A stretch of DNA of 64,000 nt from Anthostomella pinea (taxonomy: Eukaryota; Ascomycota; Sordariomycetes; Xylariales; Xylariaceae): the NCBI GenBank assembly GCA_963556695.1, contig CAUWAG010000010.1, positions 2,790,001 to 2,854,000 on the forward strand. The letters run 5' to 3'. Below the pieces are notes generated by a model. The model did no database searches, had not been told where the DNA came from, and worked only from the letters and a program-made list of their open reading frames with translations. Position 1 is the first letter of the stretch. Every line of letters begins with the position of its first letter. Shown here piece after piece: positions 44,652-57,413 of this stretch. A program made the translations under genes and the position numbers.

Positions 44652-46340
44652 ATGCTTCCAGGCCATCCTGTCACTGCTTCCGGACATCGCGGAGGTTCTC
44701 GCCAACCACGAGTTACCCTCGTCAGGGATCACCAATCTTGCATTCCTCTTACGAGGATTCTCGGTGACGGTGATATCGTCGTGCTACTCACGCCCGTCGT
44801 TGCACCTTCTCACCCGAAAGCTGCTGATGGCAGCGACCCGTTCGAGCCGTTAGGCAGAGCGCTGGCCGCAAAACACCCCTGGATCCGCCATGTTCCATAT
44901 ACCGCACGAAACGGTATGACGAGCACACATGTCAGCTTCATAAAGAGGGCCAAGACGGCGATCTTCGTCATATCAGGTCCACCGGCCGCGGGGCAGTCGT
45001 CACAAGTCGAGATCGCTCATAAAGCGCGGATGGCTGGTGATCAGCGCCCCCAGATTGTCGTAGCATGCAGAGACATACAAGACCTGGGTCTCGTGGAGGC
45101 TGATTTTTCTACCGTGGTCCAGTTGCCCGGGTACTCACCGGCAGATTTACAGGCTGCAGCTGCTCTGTTACTCGGCGAAGCTGAACCGGCCGGCACGAGT
45201 GGGATGAATATGCGCGAACTCATCATGGCGCCCAAGTTCTGGCCGCCGGAGAACTGGGACGGCCTCGATGTCACTCCTATACAAGGTCTCTGGAATCAAT
45301 GTCTCCCGGAACAGTTTCGTCTTGACAAGTTCCCACTGCAGTCTATTCTGCAACGAGATGGTTATGCGATGCATTTCGTGGTTAGGCTCCCCGAGACCCG
45401 TGAGATGGTAGGATTTTGTGCCACATATACTACGTTTGTTGATAAGGCTGGCGAGCGGTTGATAGGATCCCTCGCATTGATTATTGTCAAACCTTCTTAC
45501 CGGAGGAGAGGGATCGGGCTAAGCCTCTATGAACACGCTCTCAAGCAACTTAAACGAACACGAGGAGTGGACCGCGTTCAGTTGGGCTCTACGTTTCCCC
45601 GGCTTCTAAGCGGCATCCCGGCTGGCTTCGCCTCGGAAGAGTGGTTCAAGAGGCGTGGCTGGCAGATGGATCGACAGGCTCCTGGCCACGGGCAAGACAT
45701 CTGCGACTGGTTATTGAGCATTGACGATTGGCCGAGTGGTGGGTTTTCGACGGTCGCTGGAGGGTTGCTTTTTCGCCAGGGCACATTTGATGATTTCGAC
45801 TCGATTTCGAGGTTCATCGAAAAGGAGACTACCCGCAAGGACCACACGGGCTGGTATGACCAGTACATGAACCTTGCACAGGACGGTCGACTCAATGATA
45901 TTGTTTTGGGACTCGAACACTCGGATATTGTCGCTGCCGCTCTGGTCTACACGCCACACGAAGGCAGCTCATTAGCGTTAGACCTGCCATGGTCACGGAG
46001 TATTGGCCCTGACGTGGGAGGTGTGACATGTATCTGTATTTCAGGTCAGTTCGCTCATAAATGCACAATTCGTTGAGGGGCGATAGTAACCTGAGCATTA
46101 GACCACAATACTGCGATATCGATTAGCAAAGATACCATTATGATCAGGCTACTCGACGCCTGTATTTCGGTGTTGAAAGAGCAGGGGATGAAGCGGGTTT
46201 ATCTCGATGCGGTCAGAGGTGGCGACGAAGGGTTCCAGTCGATGGGTAAGATTTCCCCTCCAAGCAAAAGCCCACTGGATTGACGTCGTCAAGGATTCCA
46301 AAAATGGGCTACATACAGGGAGGTTTGGCAACCAACATGA
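44652..46340 (+). CDS. GNAT acetyltransferase with GH3-NagZ C-terminal-like domain, probably 5' truncated
   Basis: Exons 44652-46044, 46102-46245 and 46294-46340 give 527 residues in frame. Residues about 25-185 (VTLVRD, IVVLLTPVV, FVISGPPAAGQSSQVEIAHK, LPGYSPADLQAAAALLLGEA) look like the C-terminal domain of fungal GH3 beta-N-acetylglucosaminidases. Two GNAT units follow. The first has an acetyl-CoA-binding RRRGIGLSLYEHALK; the second ends SMGFQKWATY, which only appears after the last, 48 bp intron. In many ascomycetes I recall these parts fused behind a full GH3 catalytic domain. No GH3 catalytic domain is seen in the 2.9 kb upstream, so this copy is probably a truncated derivative. The first 20 residues look arbitrary, so the true start is uncertain. 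Confidence 0.68.
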
Positions 46341-49300
46341 CTATGCGCCCTCAATTCCCTCAAAACGCAATGCAGGACGATTCCCCTGTGGATTCGGCTC
46401 TAACAACAGTTTCGCCACCAAGTCGCTCCCTCCTGAAAAGTCTCTTCGCAGTCCGATACTCATACGAACACCCAGCGACTGGGCGTCCCCCCTGCCTCAC
46501 CTAGCCTCAGATACGGTGAAACTTACAGCTCAAGGTGCAGACGCAAAAAGGTGGCGATTTAGGTTTAGGGAGAAGTGGACAGTTCACCTGGGCCGCGCGA
46601 GGTTCCCTAGTACAGACCGCAAACTTCACCGTTTCACCCTGGCAGCAGTGTCTCATTCTAATTTCGAAGCCACTGAACGCCTTGGCCAACAGCGTACGAG
46701 TGGTTGCTTTACTATGCCACCCCAATGACCCGGACTTGAGAGAATAGGCTCGGAATCAGGCGCCCATTTCTGGTCCGGGCAAGAACAACGACAAGAGGAA
46801 GCTTTGAGACCAAACACTACCCCAGACAAGACTTCTGGTGGAGGACTAGCTTGTGTTGAAACAGTCAGACTCAACCAAGTCAAGCATCTGTACCTCCTTC
46901 AGCTCAAAGTGAAGAACATTTTGCAAAACAACGTCCGTGGGTAGAGCCAAATATGGTTAGGCAGTCAAGGTATGTATCTTGGGTCAATGCCCTAGTTCCC
47001 GGCCCTGGTGAGGTATGGCATCCTATACGATCCGAATTCGAGCCCAAACTCACGCCATGAATCCGACTCCAACCGTGGTACTCGATATACCTGGTGAGCC
47101 GGTCAGATGCTTGCAACCAAAGCACCCTTCATCATTTCATCGCAGCTAGAGCATTCATCAATGCCTGATGGATTGTTGCGGTTCGAGGGCACCTGGTCTC
47201 CAGTGCAAATATGCCAACTACGGCTCACGATCGGCTGATTAGTGTCTCTACACCCCCAATCTGAGCAGGCGATACGGGACCAGCACGCGACACCATGACT
47301 TGATACCCTTAGAGGCACGCCTACGAAATTCTTCGGCCTGAGCGGGGGCAGGTTGGGGGCGGAATCGTCCTCGGTAATCACCCAATTTGGAAGCCAATCT
47401 TACCGCATTCAACATTGCAGACGTGCTAGTGCCGTCCCGTCCGAAATGCGCCTGAGATGCCGAAAGATATTGGGAAGACCAGAGAACCGTAGCAGTGCCC
47501 GAAACACCCTGACATGAGTGGGCTTCACGATTACTCCCTCCGCTATGACGGTATCGTGAGTCCGGGGAGGACCAAAACGTCACAAAACGCCCTATGACTC
47601 AACGCTACGGGCCTTCAGCCGATCCCTACACTCTATGTTACATTGATACTGCCTGACTGCACGGCATGCCGGTTCAAGTTGAGGTAGCTACTGCATGTCA
47701 GCAACTCCGATCGCTGTGGTAGGACAAATCAGCTGTAATCTGCAACTCAAGCGGCCTCTAAACTTTGTCTGACCCCCGTGAGGACAGCTCACTGTACCGA
47801 TATTTTTGCGTTACCACACCATCTTTGCATGGCCATACCGCCTCGATGCTCTGTGTCACGAGACGACGCCGGACGGTGTGAGGGAAGCTTGACAACGCCA
47901 GAACACTTCGTCTGCGGCAACCTTCACGCGCCAATGAGCGACTGCAAATGGTCGTACAACCGCGGCCGCACCGTTGCATTGCACTGGGGAGCTCTGTTAC
48001 TGAAGAATACCTTATGCATTGTTTATCCGGTAGTACCGACTCACTGATACAAGCGCGATGATTTGGAGAACAGGACCCGCCGTCTACGATCAATATCTCT
48101 TCGGACAGAATACTGAATGGAGCACAATGCCAGTCACTGAGGTCAGCTGTGTTGCATCGCCATCGGCATCACCATGCAACAACGTAAGCGCATCCTTACT
48201 GCTGGTACTTCCCAACCAGCCACCCAACATCTTCATTGGTTATGACGGCCTCAAAAGCCTGCTCAATGCATGTCCGACTTCAACGGTCGGAGCTACTTCC
48301 GTTCGGCAGGTCCCGTCACTGCTGCAGACTGGCGGTGCCGTTGTTGGTTCGCCTTTCCCCACAATCCGTTTGCTGGATGACCTCCTGTGGTAGCCCACAC
48401 TCCGCAGTGTCGGAAATACAGTCCATACAAAAAACGAACCAGGCGCATATGCCGCGGTTATACAGAAGCGAATATGCCTACGATTCGCAACTCCGGCGGC
48501 TGACAGCATTTTCCAATTCAAGTAGAGAGATCCCGAAGAGGAAGTAGGAGCTTTTTGGCGGATAGACATCTTGACCTAAATCACGCCCTTCTCGATGTTC
48601 TCTTGTCAAGCTGCCTTGCATGCTGTGTGCTCGGATGGCGAGTGATGCTCACTGCAGTTCAGTGAACCACGAGGACTGAAAACTCCACGAACTAGTCCCG
48701 GATACTGCAGCGGTTTAGGGCTGCCGGCCCAAACATCCCGACGGATTACGTGCGTGTACGACACAAGGGACGCTACGGAGTACGTACAGCAGCACATGCA
48801 GGCGGCGTGCTGAAGATGCAGCCTAGGCAGCTGACATATGCACTCCCAACTCCCGCGTTCTGAGAAACTTGCGTCCGATCCAGGCGCCGTCGGCGTATTC
48901 CCCTTTTCTCTCATCACCCTCAAAGTGAAGCAGGGTTAGCCTGGCGATGCTGCGTTCACTTAATGTGTGTACCTGGAATGCCTTGAGGATCCAGTCGACA
49001 ATATTCCGATACTGCCGGTGCGGTTGGACAGGGCTTTGCGTAGCTAGGCTACGGGCCGAGAGGCGCAGAGCAGTAAGCCAGTCAGCCGTGGGTGAAGTAA
49101 TCTTGCAACCCCAGGATATACCCAGTGACCGCCCAAGCTACCGCGATGCCAATGGCACTGGCGGGAAAGAAGGAGGGTAACACAGGTTTCCTTGACTTCC
49201 AGATCGAGCGGCTGCATCCCCACCATCCGAATATCACCATCACAACCCGCACCGATGAAGTTCGATCTGCTCCTGCCGATCCCGGCCAATGGCCGGGCCT

Positions 49301-51080
49301 TGCGTGTTCTGGGTGAGCCGAAGACTCCGACCAGAGTTTTCCCCCATCCTGGGTTTGTGTCACCACCACGGTGTGCGTGGCATTCTTACTCATGCTTGGT
49401 CACCGAGACTTTCGTGTCACCGCATGACCGACTCCCTGCCCACCTCCATCGACGGCGCATCGAAGCAGAGAGGAAGCAATGATGGGAGGAAGGTGGGACG
49501 ATTGATCACCTCACCCAGCGTCTTGCTTCGTGTGAATAACGCGGTTCCCGTATGATGCATCCACTGATGATTATCTGTGCAGCTTTGTGACGTTCTAACC
49601 TCACACTCTACATTTCAAGGTCTCTCGCCTGCCCTTTGCCTTCTCTCGCGCTGAGAGTGAGATGCGGCCAGCTCAGCTAGAAGACCTATGTAACTTCTTG
49701 CTAAGCTCGGGTACGAAGAGTCGGTCAAGCAAGTTTTTGGATGCTCTCACAGTCAGCCTGTCCATCCTGGCAACATGAGCAACAATGTATCTATCTACCC
49801 CTTGAACCCGAACAGAGGCACACATAAGACACATTTTTGAAGACTTTGAGACAACATTCACTATTGCGATGATGTTGTCTACGCGCCATGATTATTTGCT
49901 CCTCTTTCCTGCCACCGTCACTGTATCCCAAAAACACAAAGACAGCCACACAACAAACAAGACCCCGAGATCCCAAGTACCAATGGACCCCTCTCGCACC
50001 TCTCTTCCGCGTAACAGCGCAGATTGCCAGCCGCACCCACAGCGAACAGACGGCGTCTCGAATATAAAAACCTGCATTCTTGCCCCCAAGCACCTCATCT
50101 GATGCCATCTCCAAGGATCGACCCTCTCCCTTATTCGAATTGAAAAGACGACCATGCAGCCGGCTTACTCCTGTGTCACCCACCAACCATGACACCCTAC
50201 CCTAATCCCAATTCATCTCAACTCGTCTCGTCTCAGCTTACCTCACCTCATCATCTCACCTCCTTCATCTTCTCATCTTGTGACCGACATCATCATCACC
50301 ATCATTTATACTTTTCCTGCTTTATTCCCTACATCGCAGAAGAACCTCCGTCCATGATCCCATCTCTTCGGAACTAGCATGCCGACAGCAGAACCGTGCA
50401 TGGCTTGGCCGTCCGACCTGACCTGACCCGATCTACCCGAAGGTGTCGTGCACAAGCTCATTCTCCCCACTTGCTATCCACATGTCGTGCAACCGACCAT
50501 CGTAACGGACATAATGGTAGCAGTCTCACGGGCGCATTCACAGTCGATGGGCAAAGCACGGGCGTCTCACGTTGCAGCAGCCAACAGATCAGCTGCTGTG
50601 TGAGTTTGTGTGCGTGTATGTATATGTACAGCTGGAGAATTGATTCTTCGTAAAAGACGTAACGCTCCCTAGTCTACTAGTTGTACAGACACCACAGGTT
50701 GGTTCCTTGTGGGAAGGAGTGGACGAGCCCGACCCCGGGGTTTCTCGTATATAATAGAAAGTGTACAGAAAGGTCAATGTTTCACTTTTTTTTTTCACCC
50801 CAGCTCCGCCCCATCGCCATCTCGCCGCGCCTTTGGCTTGGATGCCAACCTGGCATGGACCCTGAATGTGGGGAGAAGCAAGTCAGAAAAGCCAAATGAA
50901 ATCAAGAACTCTAGTGGTATCCTCCGTATCCAGACGCCGTCGCAAACCGCCCAGAACTTTTCGTTGACCCCAGCCGACCATACACTTTTCATAGACACGT
51001 TCTTGGTATGCAAGACCTCCTGAAAGCCACGCGAGGAGGTCGGCTTATTGATGATTGAATGTGAAGGCAGATTGTAATCA
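46341..51080. other. 4.7 kb without a recognised gene
   Basis: The longest gene-free stretch in the window. Open frames reach only about 130 codons (for example 49791-50195, minus) and none has recognisable motifs. A long pyrimidine-rich tract with TCATC/CTCAC repeats lies at about 50200-50345 and looks like a fungal promoter/leader on the plus strand, but only tiny frames follow. The right end is 3' of tuberin. Non-coding transcripts or a decayed gene are possible. Confidence 0.45.
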
Positions 51081-54000
51081 CTATGCCCACTTAGAGAAAT
51101 CGACGCTGTCGACTAGCGAGTCTAGTCCGTTACTTGTCATGACTTCGGTGTTATCGGTGGGCGCAGTTGATAGCATCGAAGAGCGATGCGAGTTTTGCTC
51201 GCTCGAGTTGGAGAAGAATGTGGCGACTGATGATCGCCTCAGGCTGGTGAAACTGTCGCGAACCGTGTTGCCTGGCCTGACTACCTCGAGCTGAGGCAAA
51301 GACGTGTTGATTACCGCGTTGCCGTGGCTCATAGCTGTCCCCGGTGGTGAAGGCGTCGGCACATATTTGAGACTGTATTTCTCCCGCAGTCTGTTTATCT
51401 CCCTCAGTCGATTGCGCCACGGCGAGATATGCTCGCCGCCCTCGCGATTCGCCCAAACCAGCGCGAATACCGATGCGTTGAGCGCAAGAAGTCGAATGAA
51501 ATCAGGCAAAGCCTTCAGACTGACGATCTTTGGCTCGGAGGCTGGTGAGATTTCAGGGAACCCGGGTTCGCTCAAGACGTGGACTTGATAAAACGATTCC
51601 CTCACGTCCTTCGGTGTCCTCTGCCTAGTAGCGACGAAAGAAGCACGGGATTCGGGAGTAATGACAATGTTGACGAAATTGAATTCGGATGGGAAAGTAT
51701 CGAACTTGAAGGGGAATCCAGAGTCGTTGAAGATGATGTTGACAAAATCATTGCCTATATGTCGCTTCTTCAGCGTACATTGGGGATCGTGATTCAAGTT
51801 TGTAGGCATCTGCGTGGTAACGTGGAAGACGAGCTCTGTCACTCTGTCTCTCCAGCAAAAAGTGTACTCGCCATCCGTATCGTACTGTCGATCCAGACCT
51901 TGGGTATTGAAAGTGGCGCCCTTCAGTTTGGTCAACGTCCCGAGGCCGTTCAGAAACTCCACATAGTCGCGACTACCAGATACATTGGCCAGGATCTCCG
52001 ACTCGTTGGTTTGGTCCTCTCCGATATAGATCACGCCGACTTTGTGACCGTCTACTGTACTATTGTGGTCGAATACCCGGATAGCTCTGTCCACCGCGTC
52101 GTCTTCGGGAAGAGGCACAGGTCGCCCCGCGTCGCTGCCCTGAGGCATTGAGGACAGCAACTGCACAAGCAGATGACTAGGCAATACACTATTCGTCGAA
52201 GCAGGCTGGCTGTCCCGTGGCATATCATTCGCGGGCTGTTGATGTGCCGGCGGTGGCCGGAATAGTTCGCGGATCGTGTAGCACGAGGTGCCTGACGGCT
52301 GGCGCTTCGTGATTTGAGCCCAGCCCGTCGTGACAGCTTGCTCAACCGTGACTATGCTGTTGCCAATCAACCATCTCTTCTTCAGGATCTCGCCAAATCT
52401 GTCAGCAGTGAACAGAGGATCAGCAGCAGATTCATCAATGTCAGCATAGGCAACCCTTTGCATGAAGTCAATCGTGATCTGCGCCTGTTCGTCCGCTACT
52501 TGTGAGCCATCGACGTCTGTGAAGAGATTTTTGGCAATCCACCCAACATGGTTTGCTCGATCCGGGAGCCTCAAGGCCAAGAACCAAAAGAGCACAATGT
52601 GGTACGCCAATGTGTAGACATACTGCGGAAGATCATCTGATGCATTTGAGTGTGCCTGGTTCTCGGCCAAGCTGGAAGCCCCCGCGGCAGGATTAGAGTC
52701 GGCGATCGAGCTGGACCTATAGTTCTGTTTCCTACCTCTGACGTACTGTAGGTATCGAAAGGATATCCCAAAGACGATCCGATACTCGTCCTCCCGAAAA
52801 TTGACGTACAATGAAGGGAGTCTGCTCAGACAGGCAAGAAACTCTAGAATGTGCATTGCAACGGCGGGTTGAGTTATGATCTGTGCCATGCGTTGCAGAA
52901 TCGTGACCAAGGCTTTGCTTGTCGAGGAAGGTAGCTCATGACAGCAGATTGTGAGAGCGTGTATGCAGCATTTTGCACTGCGCTCCCATGCGACGATGCC
53001 ATGCACGAAGGTGCGCACAATCTCATCCTCTTCTGCCTTTTGAAAGTACCGGTGATAACTCAAGATCATTGTCAGGGTATGGAAGAGGCAGATGGCAATT
53101 TCACCTCGGCGCACCCCCAAAGGAGCTTTCTGGGACTCGTCGAAACTATTCAGCCTGATCTGATCGCAGACAGTCTTTCGTAACTCCTGTAGCTGCGGCA
53201 CAGCGCTTTCAAAGATAGCGTGATTACTCAACTGCGAAGGAAGATGTACTAGGACGAAGCTGTAAACTTCCCAGTCACAATCCTTCTGCTGTATCAAATT
53301 CAGGACCGTGTCAAGCCACAGTCCCATCGGTAAGATGGATTCCTGCTCTGGCGAGTTGTTAAGTCCGGGAGCAGCGTCGGAACGCCCAGAGTACAGCACG
53401 GGGCTTGCGCCTGGAGAGGGGACCTCGGGTAAGGCGTCCGGATCAGATGCAAACCACAGAGCCTGACTCGCACTTGGCACTGGCTTGGAACCACTTGCTG
53501 ACCTGAGTGGATAGGCTCGATCTTGTGTCTGTCCGTGGGAGAAAGACACACCACGTGATGAGCGAGCCGCTCCTCCAAGATCAGCTCTTGATAGCCTGGT
53601 GGGTTGTGACGTTTCCTCAGCAAGTTTTCGCGATATAGAGTCTTCCGTGCGATTTAATGTTGTGGCGAGACTGTCAGTCTCAGTATGCGGGGTGACGAAT
53701 ATCCGACGAGCCCAGTCAGCTCTCAAGCGGAATAGTAGTTGCATGGCAGTAACACGAGCATCTGTCTCACTATTGGTGGACTTGGCTATCGAGACCAATG
53801 AGTGGAAGAGGCGGGTTGCTTTCGCGACATCGAGGTTCATAACCCGCAAGAAAATCTGCACGTAACCCCTCGTCACAACGCTCGAGGGTGTTTGGTATTT
53901 GGTTGATTTCGCAGATTCGAGAGATGTTGACACTCCTGTATCGACTGGAGGAGTGCCGGGCAAACGCAGCCGGCCGTTACCCACGATGCCGCGTAGTGCA

Positions 54001-56152
54001 CCCATAATATGACAGAACAACGTGTAACTCGTCGCGGTTGCAACCGTGACGGCAAAGGACACAATGTCCTGCAACAAGAGAACATCGCGTTCTTCCGCCA
54101 CGCCGGCAAGAAGACGTTTCACGAGCCTAGGGACGAACTCGGGCTCAACCTGGTCGTTGACGAGCTCCACCATGTCATAGACCTCTGTGATATTATGCAA
54201 GGCCTGTAGTCGCACCTCTGTCGATCGTTTCTTGTTCGTGAAGAACGTATCTAGCACCAGCCCCAGATTCGTCTCCCATTGCGCATCCGTTGGGAAGCAA
54301 CACCGAAATTCTCTGAAGTAATCGAGAATCAATAGGGCCACCGAGTCAGGGACTACGGGATGAACCTTGATGAAGAAGTCGATGCAGGCTTGTCTCTGGA
54401 TAAACATGCTTTGCTGCCCTTTGAGGATGTTCTCGAGTCGGTATACCATCTTCATTAGCTCTTTAGCTAACAAACTTCGCGCGTTGTCGACCTCTTCTCG
54501 AAGCAATCGCGGTATGATGTCCTCGTCAGTTCTGGACACGAGAGTGACAAGACCAGCTGAAGATGCCACGGCGATGTCGAAAATAGGAGTCCAGTCCTCG
54601 TCAGTGAGCATGCTGTCCACCTTACCTTCGGCATCGCAAAGGAGGGCGTTGACAAGCCTCAGTATCTCGACATGGACCCTCCACTGAGATGTAATCTCGA
54701 CCACCTTGGATAGCCCGTCGACGAGAAGAGCATACGGAACCAATGGGTAGCCCTTCTCCGCGCTTTTCGATATCAGTTTGGTGAGAACCGAAACAACGCC
54801 CAGTACTTCTCGAACGCCCTGGTTTTCCACGTCTGTATCCGCAGACGGACTGATCATAACCTCCAGCAGGATCCTCACAATCGCTTGTCCATTATGAGAG
54901 CGACATAGCATACTGATCGTATGCCAAGACTTCTTTCGAAGTGAGTGCACAATTGCGTGGATAGAGGAAAGGACCAGTACACAACTATTCAGTTTGTCCG
55001 CAGGCAGCGATCCGAATGTCACAATGGCTTCCAAGACCCCAATGCAGGCCCGCAGATCTTCTTCGAAACTGCTACTCAAGCAAATCCTGACCAGGACATC
55101 GATCATTGACCCGGCGGCTTCGTCGTTGGCGACTATGAAATTGAACTTAATCACATCCGTAATGAAGGCGAAAAGACCAGCAAAATTTCCATGTTCGTCG
55201 GTATTTCCGTCTCCGTCGGTTGTCAGCGCCTTCTCCCTCGCTCGCGACTCTTGCTTCTTTGCAGCGTTTCTAGCGGCCCGCACGGAACTGAAGGTGGACT
55301 GAAGCCAGGTGGACAGAAGTGGGAATATGTCGTAGTCGAATCCGGAGACATCGCGCCCATGTTTTGTAAGCTCGGCAAGCGCAGTGAGTTGATACTGGAA
55401 GTCTTCTGGGTTCGCCGGGGCGGATATCGTCTGGAAATACTCCTTCCTCTCGAGATCGGACGACGAGGGATGTTTCACACACACTGCAAGGAGCTCCCAC
55501 CCGGCAGTGCGCGCGTTCCAGTCTTTCGATGGCTCAATGAGGTCTTTCGCGGCATACCAGATATCCAACACCTAGAGCGCCGGTCAGTCAGTGGGTCGCG
55601 CTCCCAGAAGCTTTCGAATAGGATCGAACATACTGGGCAGAGTGGGTAGTCGGCAACAACGGACCGCAGCGCATGTGCTGCCGCGATCTGCTCGTCCAGG
55701 GCCCCATTCTTCAGCTGTTCGAACGCCTCAGTATGCTGCTGCGGCAGGCCGCGGGTGACTGTGGGTACAGAGCCAAGGTGTTCGGCGACGTGGGCGTTTA
55801 TCGAGGGACCGGAAGGGAGCGCCGCATGCGAGGGAGACCTGGTCAGTTTGGCAGCTCCGGTGAGGCCCTTGAAGATGCTGGCCAGGCCTCCAGAAGTCTT
55901 GGAATCATGATGAGACTTGCCGTCATCTCCAGGCGACGGAGACATGGCTTGCGGCGGGCCTTCACCAGCCGACTGGCCAAAGGACACTATTCGGCGCAAC
56001 ATGTCAGCTGCAGAGCCATGGGTAGTAGGCACAGAACAACCCGTGGGGATATGGTAGGAGTTAGAGGCAGAGAGAATACTGGCCAGCGGATCAGGGTGCC
56101 ATGCAGTTGGTATGGTGGCACCGGGAAACGTGACACGGCAGTCCGCAGTCAA
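51081..56152 (-). CDS. tsc2: Tuberin (TSC2), Rheb GTPase-activating protein
   Basis: Exon 1 is 55634-56152 and exon 2 is 51081-55571, one huge exon of about 1496 codons; the 62 bp intron joins in frame. The predicted length is 1669 residues from 56152, or 1619 if the start is the later MLRRIVSFG at 56002. The N-terminal two thirds is helical-repeat-like (tuberin-type), starting after a disordered leader. The Rap-GAP domain lies at about residues 1345-1555: VGVIYIGEDQTNESEI, FCWRDRVTELVFHVTT and the catalytic-region HIGNDFVNIIFNDSG. The last 60 residues are Ser-rich. With hamartin (TSC1, not in this window) tuberin turns Rheb off and so restrains TORC1. Confidence 0.94.
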
Positions 56153-57411
56153 CTACCACTACCACAAATGTATGTAGGATGTACTACATGTATGTAGAGG
56201 GACTAACAACGTGTAGCAGCTACACCGCGGCAGGCACCCGACATGAGATGAAGGGAAAAGCTGATATGCAGCAGGTCTGTTGAGGAAAGCTGACTTACAA
56301 GCAAACCAGGCACAGGTGTCGCATGGGGTGGAATCAAAGGTTCAGGTATGGAAGGCAGGCACAATGTCAAGCATCCAGCAGATGCAGACAGCCGTGCTGC
56401 AGCAGGAGTAGCTCAGCCGATTATAACAACTCTATGAAAAGGAAGAAGCTCGCTCCGGTCCAGGCCAAGCGCCACATCCACGTCCCAAGGCCAACAAGGT
56501 AGGTAGGTGGACAGGCAGGCAGGTATAGATGTGTAGGTCGTACTACAGGATCGGTTCGGTATACAGTTCGGATGCTCGTTTGGACGCTGGGCTAGTATGT
56601 GTGTCGGTGGTGGGCGTTGCTTCGCGTGCGACGTAATCGAGGAGCGTAGTCGTACATTGAGATGACAGACTCCGTCACCGTCACCGAGGGGAGCGGCAGG
56701 TCGATGGCAGTGGTAGCTGAGAGCGCGGCCGGCAGGGCTGGCAGGGCTGGCAGGTCTGGCAGGCTGGGTTCGCTGGATGAAGATGAAGATGAAGATGAAA
56801 TCTTGGAAGCAGGTTGAACGAGGTTCGCCACGAAGAATCTCCACAGTGCCTAGACGTGGAGCTCTGGAGCCTGGGGGCTGCCCCGCTGACCTAGTGGATC
56901 CTCTCGTCGGGTCCATGCGGCCCCGCCCCCGCGGGCCCGAGGCTGCAGCTGGAGCTGGCTCCCCCTCGCACGAGTCGCACTATCTCTTTTCCGTCATGGC
57001 CAATGGCGGGAGACAGACCAGTGGACCTCACACCTGCGGTGAACCTTACAGAAGGTGCACGGCACTGTGCCTCAGCCCTAGATCGACCCGAGCCCAAGCT
57101 CAAGCTATTCTTGGCTGAGTCCCTATTGCTTTGAGAGCTATCTACATCGACATGATGGAATTGCATGTAATGAACGTGTATATTGTCTACTTCTGAGGAA
57201 CTGTTCAAGAAATCAAGAAATCACCAACGTCAAGGCTGGGGATTGGGGCAGCTATATAGCTTGAGGTATACTTTATCTACATTATGCTAGCATAGCTATT
57301 AGGTGCAATTAGTTTAAGTCGCGCTTATACCCTATAACACCCCTTCAATATGAAATGTTTGAGGGCAGTGGCATAAGCAGCAGTTTGGTGCTTATTCCAT
57401 TCAATTGTGCG
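56153..57411. other. Intergenic, no gene seen; several short tandem repeats
   Basis: Upstream of tuberin. Contains GTAG/GGCA tetranucleotide-like tracts near 56500-56525, a 9 bp tandem repeat (GGCAGGGCT, about four copies) at 56731-56765 and four copies of GATGAA at 56776-56799. The right part (57240-57360) is AT-rich. Confidence 0.5.
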
Positions 57412-57413
57412 TA

